Below are positions 13,401 through 25,600 of a stretch of 64,000 nt of DNA, piece after piece. The position numbers and the translations under genes are program-made. The first letter of the stretch is position 1. Every line of letters begins with the position of its first letter. The DNA lies in assembly GCA_964017235.1 (NCBI GenBank), contig OZ024940.1:3534001-3598000 (forward strand), in the 5' to 3' direction. The notes under the pieces were generated by a model that was not told the DNA's origin, ran no database searches, and saw only the letters and a program-made list of their open reading frames with translations. This DNA comes from Sabellastarte sp. h YS-2021. Its lineage: Eukaryota; Annelida; Polychaeta; Sabellida; Sabellidae.

Positions 13401-15970
13401 TTATTTCACCCCATATGTAGGTCAAAAGTAAACCTGTAATGCTGACATTTGGGTAGAACATCAGGTGGGTGGCACTAACAAACATGGAATAGTTTTTAGC
13501 ATTACATCTAGGTGCTAAAGTCATCTTACCCCTTGACATGACACCCAGCTTATGCAGTGTTCGCTCTCGAGCGCGATTTCGCGAGTTTGTACACACTCTG
13601 GGGCGAGTTGTCGCAAAACGAACTCACCAACGCGTCTGTGCTGTCGCCACCAGGCGAAACACTCAAAACTGACTGAAGAAATTCGTCTATTGTCGGAAGC
13701 GACAACATACATATTTCCTCATAGAAACGGGTGAGAAAAGCAGTTTATTTTATTTTATATATCCAACTAACAGTAATTCACGTGAGATTTCCTGTATTCT
13801 CACGAGATTTCCGTGCTTTTTGTCGATTTTTAAACTCGTCTTCTGCTTATAGTGTCGTAGGCGAAACAGTCGAAACAACTATTGACCAAAGAAATTTGTC
13901 TATTATCGGAAGCGACGACGTACATATTTCCTCATAGAAATAGGTGAGAAAGACATGAAAGTGAGTTTATTTTATTTGATACATCCAGCTAACAGTAATT
14001 CACGCGAGAATTTGGGTATTCTCACGAGATTTCCATGCTTTATGTCTAATTTTTAAGTCGTCTTCTGCATATTGTGTCACAGGTGAAACAGTCGAAACAA
14101 CTACTGACCAAAGAAATTTGTCTATTATCAGAAGGGACAATATATATATTTCTTCAAAGAAAAGAGAAAAAATGCAATTTATTTATTTATTTCATGAATC
14201 CAGATAACAGTAAAATAAAAAAATAATAAATAAAAAAAAAAAACAGTAGCACCCAGCCAATAAGCCATTAAGATGTGGTTTAGAAGTGAAATTAAAAAAA
14301 AAGACAAAATTTAATAAAAACAGCATTAAATAGTTTATTTATTTGAATTTTTAGTTTAGCATCTATTTCTTATTATTTAAATAAAGAAGATTTTATGCAG
14401 TCCCAAATTGGAACTAAATATTTCAAAATATCTTGAAGTTAGACGTGTCTCACATTTTTTCACAGTTGTCTCGCCTTTTCAAGTGAAGGGAGACAGTCTG
14501 TCTCGCATTCATTTTTGACGAGAGCGAACACTGCTTATGTATCCCTGTGTACCTATTTTACCCCATAAATAGGTCCAAAGTTCACCTGTAATGCTGAAAT
14601 TTAGTCAGTATATTACACGAATGGCACTTACAAACATGGAATGGGTTATAGCATTACATGTGGGTGCTAAAGTCATTCTACAACTTCACAAGACACCCAA
14701 GCTCAAGTACCCCTGTGCAACTATTTTACCCCATAATTACGTCAAAAGTTCATCTGTAATGCTGAAATTTGGGCAGGATGTCAGGTGTTAAGCACTAACA
14801 ACCATGGAATGGGTTTTAGCGTTACATCTGGGTGCTAAAGTCATGTTGACCCTTGACATGACACCCCAGCTCATGTACCACATAAGTAGGTCAAAGTTCA
14901 ACTGTAATACTGAAATTTGGGCAGAACATCAGATGGGTGGTAGTTACAAACATGGAATAGCTTGTAGTATTACATCTAGGTGCTAAAGTCATGTTACCTC
15001 TTGACATGACTCCTAAGCTAATGTACCCCTCTGCAACTATTTCACCCCATAAGTTGGTCAAAAGTTCATCTCTGACACTGAAATTTCAAATTTGGGAAGA
15101 ACAACAGGTGGGTGGTACTAACAAACATGGAATGGGTTTTAGCATTACATGTTACCCCTTGACAAATGACCCCTTGACGTGGCACCCAAACTCATGTACC
15201 CCTGTGTACCTATTTCACCCCATATGTAGGTCAAAAGTTGATGTGTAATGCTATAATTTGGGCAGAACATCAGGTTGGTGGCACTAACAAACATGGAATA
15301 GGTTTTAACATTCGATGTGGGTGGCAAAGTCATGTTACCCTTTGACATGACACCCAAGCTCATGTACCCCTGTGTACCTATTTTACCCCCAAAATAGGTC
15401 AAAAGTTCACCAGTAATGTTGAAATTTGGGTAGAACATCAGGTGGGTGGCACTAACAAACATGGAATAGGTTTTAGCATTACATCTGGGTGCTAAAGTCA
15501 TGTTACCCTTTGACATGACACCCAGCTCATGTACCCCTGTGCACCTATTTTAACCCATAAATAGGTCAAAAGTTCACCTGTAATGCTGAAATTTGGGCAG
15601 GATGTCAGGTGGGTGGCACTAACAAACATGGAATAGGTTTTAGCATTACATCTGGGTGCTAAAGTCATGTTACCCCTTGACATGACACCCAGCTCATGTT
15701 CCCTTGTGCACCTATTTTAACCCATAAGTAGGTCAAAAGTTCACCTGTAATGCTGAAATTTGGGCAGGATGTCAGGTGGGTGGTACTAACAAACATGGAA
15801 TAAATTTTAGCATTACATCTGGGTGCTAAATTCAAGTTACCCCTTGACGTGACACCCAAACTCATGTACTCCTGTGCACCTATTTCACCCCATAAGTAGG
15901 TCAAAAGTTGAAGTGTAAAGCTATAATTTGGACAGAACATCAGGTTGGTGGCACTAACAAACATGGAATA
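10447..15970. repeat. higher-order repeat, copy 2 (5500-bp period)
   Basis: Second copy of the 5500-bp unit, including a full copy of the hAT-like element. It diverges from copy 1 at 15971, where copy 1 has 'gaataagttttagc' and this copy has 'gaatacgttttaac', and then runs on into the decaying end of the array. Confidence 0.9.
13555..14533. mobile_element. hAT-like non-autonomous TIR element, copy 3
   Basis: Third near-identical copy at the same satellite site, with the same CTTATG flanks. It is distinguished by an A-tract change near 14230 ('aataaataaaaaaa' where the other copies have 'aataaataataaaa'). Confidence 0.82.
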
Positions 15971-16485
15971 CGTTTTAACATTAAATGTGGGTGGCAAAGT
16001 CATGTTACCCTTTGACGTGATGCCCAAGCTCATGTATCCCTGTGCACCTATTTTAACCCACAAGTAGGTCAAAAGTTCATCTGTAATGCTGAAATTTGGG
16101 CAGGATATTAGGTGGATAGCACTAACAAACATGAAATAGGTTTTAGTGTTACATTTGTGTGCTAAAGTCATGTTGCCCATTGAAGTAACCCCCCAAACTC
16201 AAGTACCCCCTGTGTGCCTATTTACCTCATAAGTAGGTCAAAACCTCATCTGTAATGCTGAAATTCAGTCAATACATCAAGTGGGTGGCACTGATAAACA
16301 TGAAATAGGTTCAGTGTTACATTCGGGTGCTAACTTCATGCTACCAATTGATTAGATCCCTGATTACAGATGAAGTTTTGAAATTTGGACAAGATATCAG
16401 GTGGGTGGCAATAGAAGACATAAAATAGTGTTACAGAAGATTGTATTCTCTCTGAGTGCTCTATATAAATTCACCATTTTTTTAG

Positions 16486-16684
16486 AACTATCTCTGACGC
16501 TCAAATCGCCAAGGATCAAGACATCACGCTGTTTGTCATCGGGGTCACCAATAAGATTGACGAGAATGAAATCACAGCCATTTCCTCCGAACCCCAGGTG
16601 CAAAACAAGACGTACTGGTTGTTGCCAAATTTCCAGGCCTTGGAACCGGTAGTGCAAAATATAGCCAGCCAGATATGTACACAG
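16486..16684 (+). CDS. Gene A exon: C-terminal part of the vWA domain
   Basis: Translated after the acceptor 'tttttttag' it reads TISDAQIAKDQDITLFVIGV, continuing with an NKIDENEI segment and closing at QNIASQICTQ. It aligns by eye with gene B exon 37028-37227 and gene C exon 58102-58316 (beta strand 'ILIMGV', then an 'L..L.SSPRV.NQNYF'-type stretch). All three enter in phase 2. This exon leaves in phase 0, whereas its paralogues leave in phase 1. The longer antisense frame over it is a shadow. Confidence 0.85.
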
Positions 16685-19600
16685 GTAAGGGGGGGTTTCA
16701 TACATCTCTTCCAAAAGGCCTTTGGGCATGCCCCGTTTGTATAAAGTCAAGCGCAAAACAGCAGAAGAAGAGAAGATACAAAGCCATCTTCATTTTGAAG
16801 AAATCTCTAGCTTCTTATGGAACTGTGTTGACATGTTTTCTTGGGGATGAGATTAAAAGTAACGCTTTCAGTATCAAAACTGCAACTCAGAACTCAACAC
16901 TAGCTATATCCTACTCCATTTTGGACTTTTCTAGCACTTAATCTCTGCCCAAAATAGACTCTAAGGCGCAACACAAGAAACTTACTTAGTCATCATTATT
17001 CCATAGACATGGCCAGGTCAATAAAACAGAGATGCCAGGAACAGGAAAGTTGTAGGTTTAAACTATAAAGCAAAATTAAGTGCTTTTGTCATTTAAATAG
17101 ATTCAAGGTCAGTCCTAAATAATAATCTGTTGTGTGAGAATGTTAGTCTTGGCCATCAGCTATCACTGCAGTGAAAACTCTCCCTCATTGTGTTTTTGCT
17201 TTTGATATTTTGAAGGTGAACCTCACGGATGCGCGAGAGATGACTACCACTTTGGTCCCTATCATCGAGTCTGGTGAGTACTGTACACCATCGTTTGGCA
17301 CAGAGGGTAAAAAGAGATCTAAGTAGATGTCACATCCCAATGTTTGTGCAGCTTAATGAATACACAGCTTAATATACTGAAAGATGTGATAAGGTATAGG
17401 TTTCTTTAGGTTGTAATGCAATAGACTGTTCCTTTTTTTAAAGGGGGAGGGGGGGGGTCGGGGATCGGGAGGGGTTGCAATGCCTTATCTTAACTGCTAC
17501 TTATGTAAATGCAAAACACAATGGCGTGAAATTACTACTTGTTGAATGTTGCCATAACAACTAATTCCACCCTGAGCTGCTATCACTGATCCGTCGTGAC
17601 TCATGAGTACTTAGAGAGAAATACTGACATGCAGATGTTTTAAACATAAATATTTTGACGAGTGTCTGTAACTGCCTTGATTATACTCGATGATAGGATA
17701 GATAACGATACAGAAACATGTGTTCAGAAGTCATTTGAAAAGCGACATTTTTTAGGATTAAAAACTTATCGGATTAATATTTACTAGTTGCGTACTTCTC
17801 ACCATAATAATCTTCTTGGTACCCTTTCCAATCTTTATGTTATTGTTGAAAAGAAAATCAAGTGATAACTGTCCCACAGGCTTTTAACCAGGGCATATAA
17901 CTAACAACACAAAATGCAGTGGATTTTGCTTTTACAGTAGACTTGGCTTCATCTAACTCAGGCATGCAGCCAACTAATCATATGCTTCCTAATTTGGCAG
18001 GCACTACTAGCACTGCTGCTACTATTACTACTACTGCTGCTGCTACTACTACTACTACAAATTCACCAGCTGCTCTTTCAACACCACAAAGTCCAACTAC
18101 CACACAGGAGACTGCTCCGACTGGGGCCTCAGGTAAAAAATAAGATATAGTGTTGAAGACGGTAAACTGGAAACCTATTTGCCGACCGTAAGACAGTGAT
18201 CCAGTTACAATTCATTTTTTTCTAACCAATACCGGTTTCGTCACATATTCATTAATTTAACTTAAGTTAATGAAAATATTGAACTACAAAAAATAGTGTT
18301 ACGATCGAATGTAAATATGGAAACCGGGTCCCGAAAACAAAAATTCGGCGGAAACCGGATTCATTCGAATTAGTATACACCAAGCTGTAGTCAAGCTGTA
18401 AAACTTTCTGTGTGTGTACATGAACAATAATTTCAACTAAAATGTAGTTTATTTGATGATAAAACAGACGTTTTGGATATTATTTCAGTGTATATTGGCA
18501 AAATATTACAGAAGTTAATATTTTTAAACGTTTCTGTGCAGTATTTTATACGTTTTGATGTGAAATATGTGACATTTCGGGAACCGGTTCTTGGAATTTG
18601 TCACCGGATTTCATGTACTCTGTTATAAATCGAATAGAAACCAACTATCCGGTTTGCCGTCTTTATCACTAACAAAAAATATTTCCCAGTATTTTATAAT
18701 ATTATATGAAAATATCACACATTTTGTCCTCGAAAGTCTTCAAAAAGCCAATTTGTGCTTCATATTTATATGTGAGTTAGAGCTCATGTACGCATTTGAG
18801 AACTTAAATCTTCACGTTCAATAAATCAAACATACCCGGTTTTACACCAAATTTCTGCTTTTGGAAACCAGTTCTAAAATTCGCATTCAGCCACAAGACT
18901 GATAAGATATAATACAAATACTGTTGCTTGGCCCAGAAATTCAACACAACCCCCAAAGACAAAAGCCTTATTTCCCCAGATCATACACAAATCAGGGTGG
19001 GTTAATTTTCACAGAAATATACACAGGAACAACTGACAAGATATGAATCAACTTTGCACAACAAATGACTGACCCAAGTGGCCTTTTTACTTTTCAATCA
19101 TACTATTTTTACTTGAAATCAGCCACAACAACCAATCAGCACTCAGCTTACTAATCATCATTTATACCTCAGCCACCCTGATTGGCTAGATTTTGAACTT
19201 ATTTACTTCATTATTGTGCCAATATGAGACATGCCCCAAATTACCAAACAACACCTTAAGTGTTTAATTACGTTATGCTATGAATGCTATCTTTTATTTA
19301 TATTAAATATGTGTAAATTTACAATTTTATCAAAATTTGGATCAAAGCTAAGGTCTGTCAAAGTTTTATCAGTAACTCATATCCATTCTCCTAAAATAGT
19401 ATTAATTTTCCTTTTTATACTAAACTATCTCCTCCATTACACAACTCTTCTATTATCTGAACAAAATTTCACTTTCCCAGCACACTTGAATAACAGACAT
19501 TGTGATGTCACTGTATTTATAAAATCCAGCTACTGCAAATTTGGATTATAGAACTGTTTGTCTCACTTTACTACTTGTAGTGAGTTTTTCAGTTTTTTTA

Positions 19601-22600
19601 CTGATATGTGTACATTATGTTTCCATTTATTTTGATCTAGAGTTTCACATAGGACTACATTATTAAACTGGACTTTTATCTTTTGAAATTCTTCATTATA
19701 ATAGATACGCTACGTCAGGATTGAATTAACGGTTTATTTAGCTTCCTCAAAATTCCATTCGGAAACAAAATTAAAAATACAGTGTATTTAATAATTTCAT
19801 ATTAAACTGACAATATTTATTATTTAAAAAAAATGGGACGGGATTGCTAAAGTTTGGTATTCAGTGACTGAACACTCACCCATGTGGCTGTAGGTTTGAA
19901 CCCAGCTCATGACACCATGTCATATGTTCGGAGGGCCCGTCCCATTATGACATCAATCTGACCCACAGACAGGGATGTAAAATCTCAACTGTGACGCCCT
20001 TTAAAAACCCCAGGTGAAATGACCCAGATTTCCTTTACAAATCAATTAAAAAAAGAGAAAAAAAAACTGTGCTTCACAATGATACCACAAGGTATCATAA
20101 AGTCCCTTTAAAACGTATTGGATAAATTCATGAATTAAGTACAGTAAATAATCCATGGCTGTTTATAATACACAGGAGATGTCATGCATGTCTGAATAAT
20201 ATTAATGAGACCATTTTATTGATCGTGTCAACATAAAGCTTGTTATTACTTGATTCCTAATCTGTTAATACAATGGTCACACTTCCCCAATCAAGTGGAT
20301 ACATTTTATGTGAAGTTGTCTGGTGTAATGATTATTCTTTGGGAAAACAATATTACTTCTGGTTTAACTTTAGCATTTTCTGTAGAACATGAATAGATGG
20401 TGTTAAAGTAGTCGATTTCAAATGTTTTATGGTAAACTGAGTCACTATTTTGTGCAAGTTTTATTGCTAGAAACATTACGTGAGTGCAAACATTTCCCAT
20501 TTGCTAGTACAGTACTTTTCATTCATTGATTTTACATTCGTGTATTGTGGTGACATGTGTATAGTTATATGTATATTAACAAGAGCACTCACAGAACGCA
20601 CACCTCCGCCAAGACCCAATACTGCTTATGATAAAAACCTAAACTTTTAACAAAGTCCATTGCCAACATTTCCTGAAAATTTCATCAAAAATCCGTCCAC
20701 ATTTTTTTGAGTTATTTTTGCAAGCCCGTTCCCAATACATGGCTTGTGATAAATCACTCTTAACTAAGAAAACACAGATATATGATAACAAGAAAGTAGC
20801 CGTAATGTCCGGAGACACAAACCACAAAAACCAATCTTACTTCCCAGTTCCCATACTTGTGATCGGTTTAAATTCATTTGGAATTCGATATGACTTTTAT
20901 TATTTATTTATTTATTTGGGTTTTTACGTCGCTTTCAACAGTGTACAGGTCATATCACGACGGGTAGTTGGAAGGGCAGAGGAAACCAGTACATACAGTT
21001 CGTTAGGGTTCTGTACTGTAAACTGCCGACCAACGGCAAGCAACTACCAGCTTTCCCACTTGAGGCCGTGCCGGGAACAGAGCACCACTCTGCCACCGTG
21101 GCCCCGACTTTTATTATGGATGCATGAGGAAAGTTAAGCTAGACATTATATAAAATAAGGTAACATAGAGGCCACAGTGCCGCAGTGGTAACACACTCGC
21201 CCCCCACCTCTGAGATCTAAGTTCAAATCCCAGCCTGACCTCATGTGGGAAAGATGGAAGTTGCTTGCCGTTGGTTGGCAGTTTACAGAACCTTGACCAT
21301 CTGTATGTACTGGTTTCCTCCGCCCTTCCAACTACGGTGAACTACCTGTCACATTAATAACCGATAAGGCATTACGCATGATATAAAACACTAAATAAAT
21401 AAATAATGCAGTATCAGACTTTAGACACTCACTTCGTAATGGGTGTTCATTGGGGGCCACCTTATCGGCAAAGTGTGAACAAAGCTTTTACCCAATAAAG
21501 AGGAGTAGCTTCTCAAATATCAGCACAAATTTTAGCTACAAAGCGATTTCACCGAATTGCACAAAATGGAACACAAATTTACCACACAATTCTTTTTATT
21601 AATGGCCAAAGATTCTATTTAAGAATTGGACACAGATGTTTTATCGGGAGCAACATCTTTTGTTTGCAATAAACAAACGGATTCCAGTTAAAAAGGCACT
21701 AATGTTCAACTATACAGTTAAATTCTAATCCTTATGCATGGATAAACACGTCCGTTCAATTTAGTATACGATTGTGTTATGTTCTATAAACAGCCTCAAG
21801 GGGAACATATGACGGGAATTATACTGTCAGTGTTTATTAGGCAGAGCTTATAAACTGACTGTTATTATGTTTATTATATTAATGTCTATATTATTATGAG
21901 GTTGATTTCCAATAGATGTACACCAGTTAGTTTCCACTCACCTTAGATTATAATTTGATGTTTGTGCATCTGTTTGGATAATAACAAAAGACGGATTGTT
22001 TATTGCCTTTGGGAGACAATTTATGTACAGGAGAATTTATAGACATGACTACAACAGGTACTTAGAGTAAGAAATCTAAAATTCGCCAGGAATCTAAAAT
22101 TCGCCACCTCTAAAACCTTAGTTAATTTTATGAAGAAAATGATGTTTTTATCTAAAAATTGGTATTTTTCAGTTCAAAAAGCCTTAATTTACTATACAGT
22201 CAACAAATCTCACCACAATTCATTTATTTTATTAGTATTTTCACATGTGGCGAATTTCAGATATGTGGCGAATTTTAGATTTCTTACTCTACATATACTG
22301 AGTAATTCTGATTCATTTGGGATTAACAACTATTTCAACCCATTACACAAGGTCATATCACAACTGCTAGCTGAGGGGATGGAGGAGAGCAGTGCATACT
22401 GGTTGCATGCCAAGATTCTACACTAAAAACAAACCATCCAGTATCTCCAAGCAACTACCAACTTTTCACACTGCAGATCAAGCCGGAAATCGAATCCAAG
22501 ATTAAATTTTAAACAAGGCCGAACAGGGTTTCGGTCTACTAGTGCAAAGCCATCATAGACAGCAGTAGTGCACTGAAGCAGTCACCCACCCAAGTACTAA

Positions 22601-25600
22601 CGTAGGCCATTGCCGCTCAACCTCAGTGGAGATACAGATACTCATCACGCTACGCCACAATCCATGAAAGTCCGGGGACAAAAAACACAGGAAGAAAACA
22701 ATCTCTAGAAGCGCGAGCCTCACTAGAGCTTGTGTTTAAAAAGAGTTTCCAACACAGTGTTCAAAAGCCCACAGCAATTCACTGATTTAATGAAAATTAA
22801 GAAAATTGTGATCTATCCGGATCGATTCAGCGATTACTTTTTATTTTGTATTTTCAGTTGCTCCCGCATCTTCTTTGATTTCAAATGAAAACTTAATCAT
22901 CGGTAAGTTTCAGTGGTTTTATAGCATATTGAACAGTTTCAGAGTTGGGTTTGTAAGAAATTGAATACAACTGATTATCTTGGCTTTTTCCAAAGAAGAA
23001 GTTTGTATATTTACACTTTAAGTGTAATATATAATAGACTGGTATTCAATATCAATTTCTATTCACATTGTATTCAACACAATCAGGTGTTGAGTTTTGT
23101 GGTTTTTAAAATTCAGGATCATTGAATTTTCAGGCACACTTATCTCCTGTATTTTAAGCTGTAACATTTTTTAAAAAAAATTCAGGCATAACTCAGATAA
23201 GCTTTTTTAGGAGATGACAGGCTACATTTGTAGTTTAACAACCAAAAAAATTTAACGCATTTTTCTTGGCAATTTTTTCAAACCACTTCACAACTGGTTA
23301 TCTTCATTTGTTTTTGGAAAGTTGGAAACCAATGACTGGTTTTGAAAAGTTAAAACCAACTCCAGCTCTTAGTTTGTCTTAAATATAAGCCTCTTAAGCA
23401 ACTTAAGTTTCTGACTTTGTTATCCTAAAAGTGGTGCCAGCAGACAAACTATTTCTTTGCCTTGGCAAAGTAGCATGTTCCAGTTTTCTCTTCTCTATTT
23501 GCAGGAGTAGGAGTACTGGCAGGCCTCCTATTTCTCCTGCTCCTGATCCTGTTGATCCTGTGCTGCTGCTTCAAGAGCACACCATGCTGTGCCGGTTTCT
23601 GCGGCTGCTGTCCCTGCTGTGCTGGTGACAACAAACCTCTTTGTAACACAGAGCTCTTCTGCTGTTGCGGGTCGATATTGTGTTGCTTCTGTTGCGCCCA
23701 GTGGTTGCTCTGTTGCTGCTGTTGCCTGTGCTGGACCCACCAGCATCACACGTAAGTATTAAAAAGAAAAGCCAAGAGTCTATCCATTAGATTTGTCAGA
23801 AACACTGGTTTTTCTCAGGTCACCACAAATTCATGTACTGTGAGTACTAGTGAGATAAAGAACAGACAGACAGACAGACCTGATTACAATATCCTTGTCC
23901 CTATCTCTCCTTCAGTGTAGGCAAGGGTGAAACCCAATAAAATCAAAACAGATAAAAGTTTAAAACTGAGAGAGTAGAAGTCCCCTGTAAGACAGGATTA
24001 GATGGGATTATGTCCACCAGTTCAATTATTCAGTTGTAATTCGAGTGCCATAACATTGTTCTGTGTTGATTTAATTTTGTTTTTGTAACACTGTAATTTT
24101 TAAGCTTTGTTTTATTTATCTATTCACCTATTATTTATTTATTTTTTTTTTTGTAGTGGGAAAGTGTCACCGTCTGAAAGTGGTGAGTGACTTTATAAGT
24201 ACTCAATATAAGTACAGTACTCAATAAGTACAAGTACTCAATAAGTGCTATAATGATAATTCATGAAATGATTCAAAATTTGTATGAAAACAAGTCCATA
24301 CAAAGAAAACAAAAATGAACACATATGATCTGTTTCAAAATGCATAAAACCCAACTGGAAAAAAAATCCTTCAATTATCTGAAACAAGCCGTATAAAAGG
24401 AAACTTACTTGAGGAAGATGTATATTCAAAAGTCAAACATATTAGAGTAAGAAATCTAAAATTCGTCAGGAATCTAAAATTCGCCACCTCTAAAACCTTA
24501 GTTAATTTTATGAAGAAAATGATGTTTTTGTCTAGAAATTGGTATTTTTCAGTTCAAAAAGCCTTAATTTACTATACATTCAACAAATCTCACCACAATT
24601 CATTTATTTTATTAATATTTCAACATGTGGCGAATTTCAGATATGTGGTGAATTTTAGATTTCTTACTCTAATCAAAAATTAATTATATCTGTCTCTTTC
24701 TTTCCCCAAGTTATCGCAATCATTCACCAGAAGGACCAATCCACAAACACCAGCAGAATCTCGGTTAAACCCCCGCCGGTCATGCCGGCCCCGGTAGAGC
24801 CACCTCCACCGGCAACCAAGACCATAGAAGTATGCGGTAGATGCATGAAGGAGATGCCGCAGTGTATCTGCTCAAGGTAATGGGAGATAGTAACTGACTT
24901 CAGTAACACAGCACAATCTCACTCATTGACTATAGAATGAGAAATATTTAAGGACACCTTAGTTCATGGAATTATGTGAATTTATAGCATGAAAACTATT
25001 GAATATTAGTATACACCGGAAAATGGGGGTTAATTTAACAGTTGTCACATTTCTTGTGTTTTGCTACCTTCATTACTACCTCTAGTATTAACCTTTCAAA
25101 TCAAAGGACTATGTAGAAAGATGCAAAACATCCAGCCCTAAAATACCTCTCGATTTTTCATCCATAAGCTGAACAGTATAAACAAACTCTGTTATCCGGT
25201 GGTGTTGGGGGAGTAGGACTTTCGTCCGATAACTCAAGACTTGTGAACTAGAAGAGGCACTGGTGTATACAGCAACAGGGAAATACAGAATTGGGAATCA
25301 AACATTCAAATAGTCTGCAACAGCAGAGGGTTTGTAAAAACAGAAAAGCTATTTTAGTATAGAAGATGCCAGATGGTAGAGAAATACTACTTTGGGAAGT
25401 GAAGTGTTATGAGCGTTCAAATCTTTCCAAAATGGGGTCTGGGGCTACAACTGAATGGTTGGTCCAATGCGCTTTGTATTTGGATAGGACATCTTCAGTG
25501 GGATTCACATTTGACTAGGACTCCTTTAGGACAATTTAACACAACTCAAAAGCGTTTTCAAGACCACTCCATTTTAAATGTATGAAAAACCTGGCAGGAC

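Larger units (their letters stand above)
1..16430. repeat. 167-168 bp satellite array with higher-order structure
   Basis: About 80 head-to-tail monomers of 167-168 bp, recognisable by recurring blocks such as 'catgttaccccttgacatg', 'aggtcaaaagttcacctg', 'atgctgaaatttgggcagg' and 'acaaacatggaatagg'. The 'catgttac' block starts at 431, 598 and 766, which gives the period. Neighbouring monomers differ clearly, while whole blocks of many monomers recur almost unchanged, as in higher-order satellites. Three copies of a 980-bp transposon interrupt the array. Monomers decay strongly in the last 250 bp (about 16180-16430), as is usual at the edge of an array. The left edge lies outside the window. 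The monomer is close to a nucleosome repeat length, but nothing here shows centromere function. Confidence 0.97.

Noticed and set aside
1-16430. CRISPR-like regularly spaced repeats
   Set aside because: The whole monomer is repeated, with no unique spacers, in a eukaryotic context.
16397-16756. 119-codon minus-strand frame over the first gene A exon
   Set aside because: The plus-strand frame is a clear vWA segment with correct splice sites and phase; the antisense frame resembles nothing known.
23449-23749. Minus-strand frames opposite the gene A transmembrane/Cys exon
   Set aside because: Antisense shadows; the plus frame encodes the helix and cysteine block with matched splice phases and a gene B counterpart.
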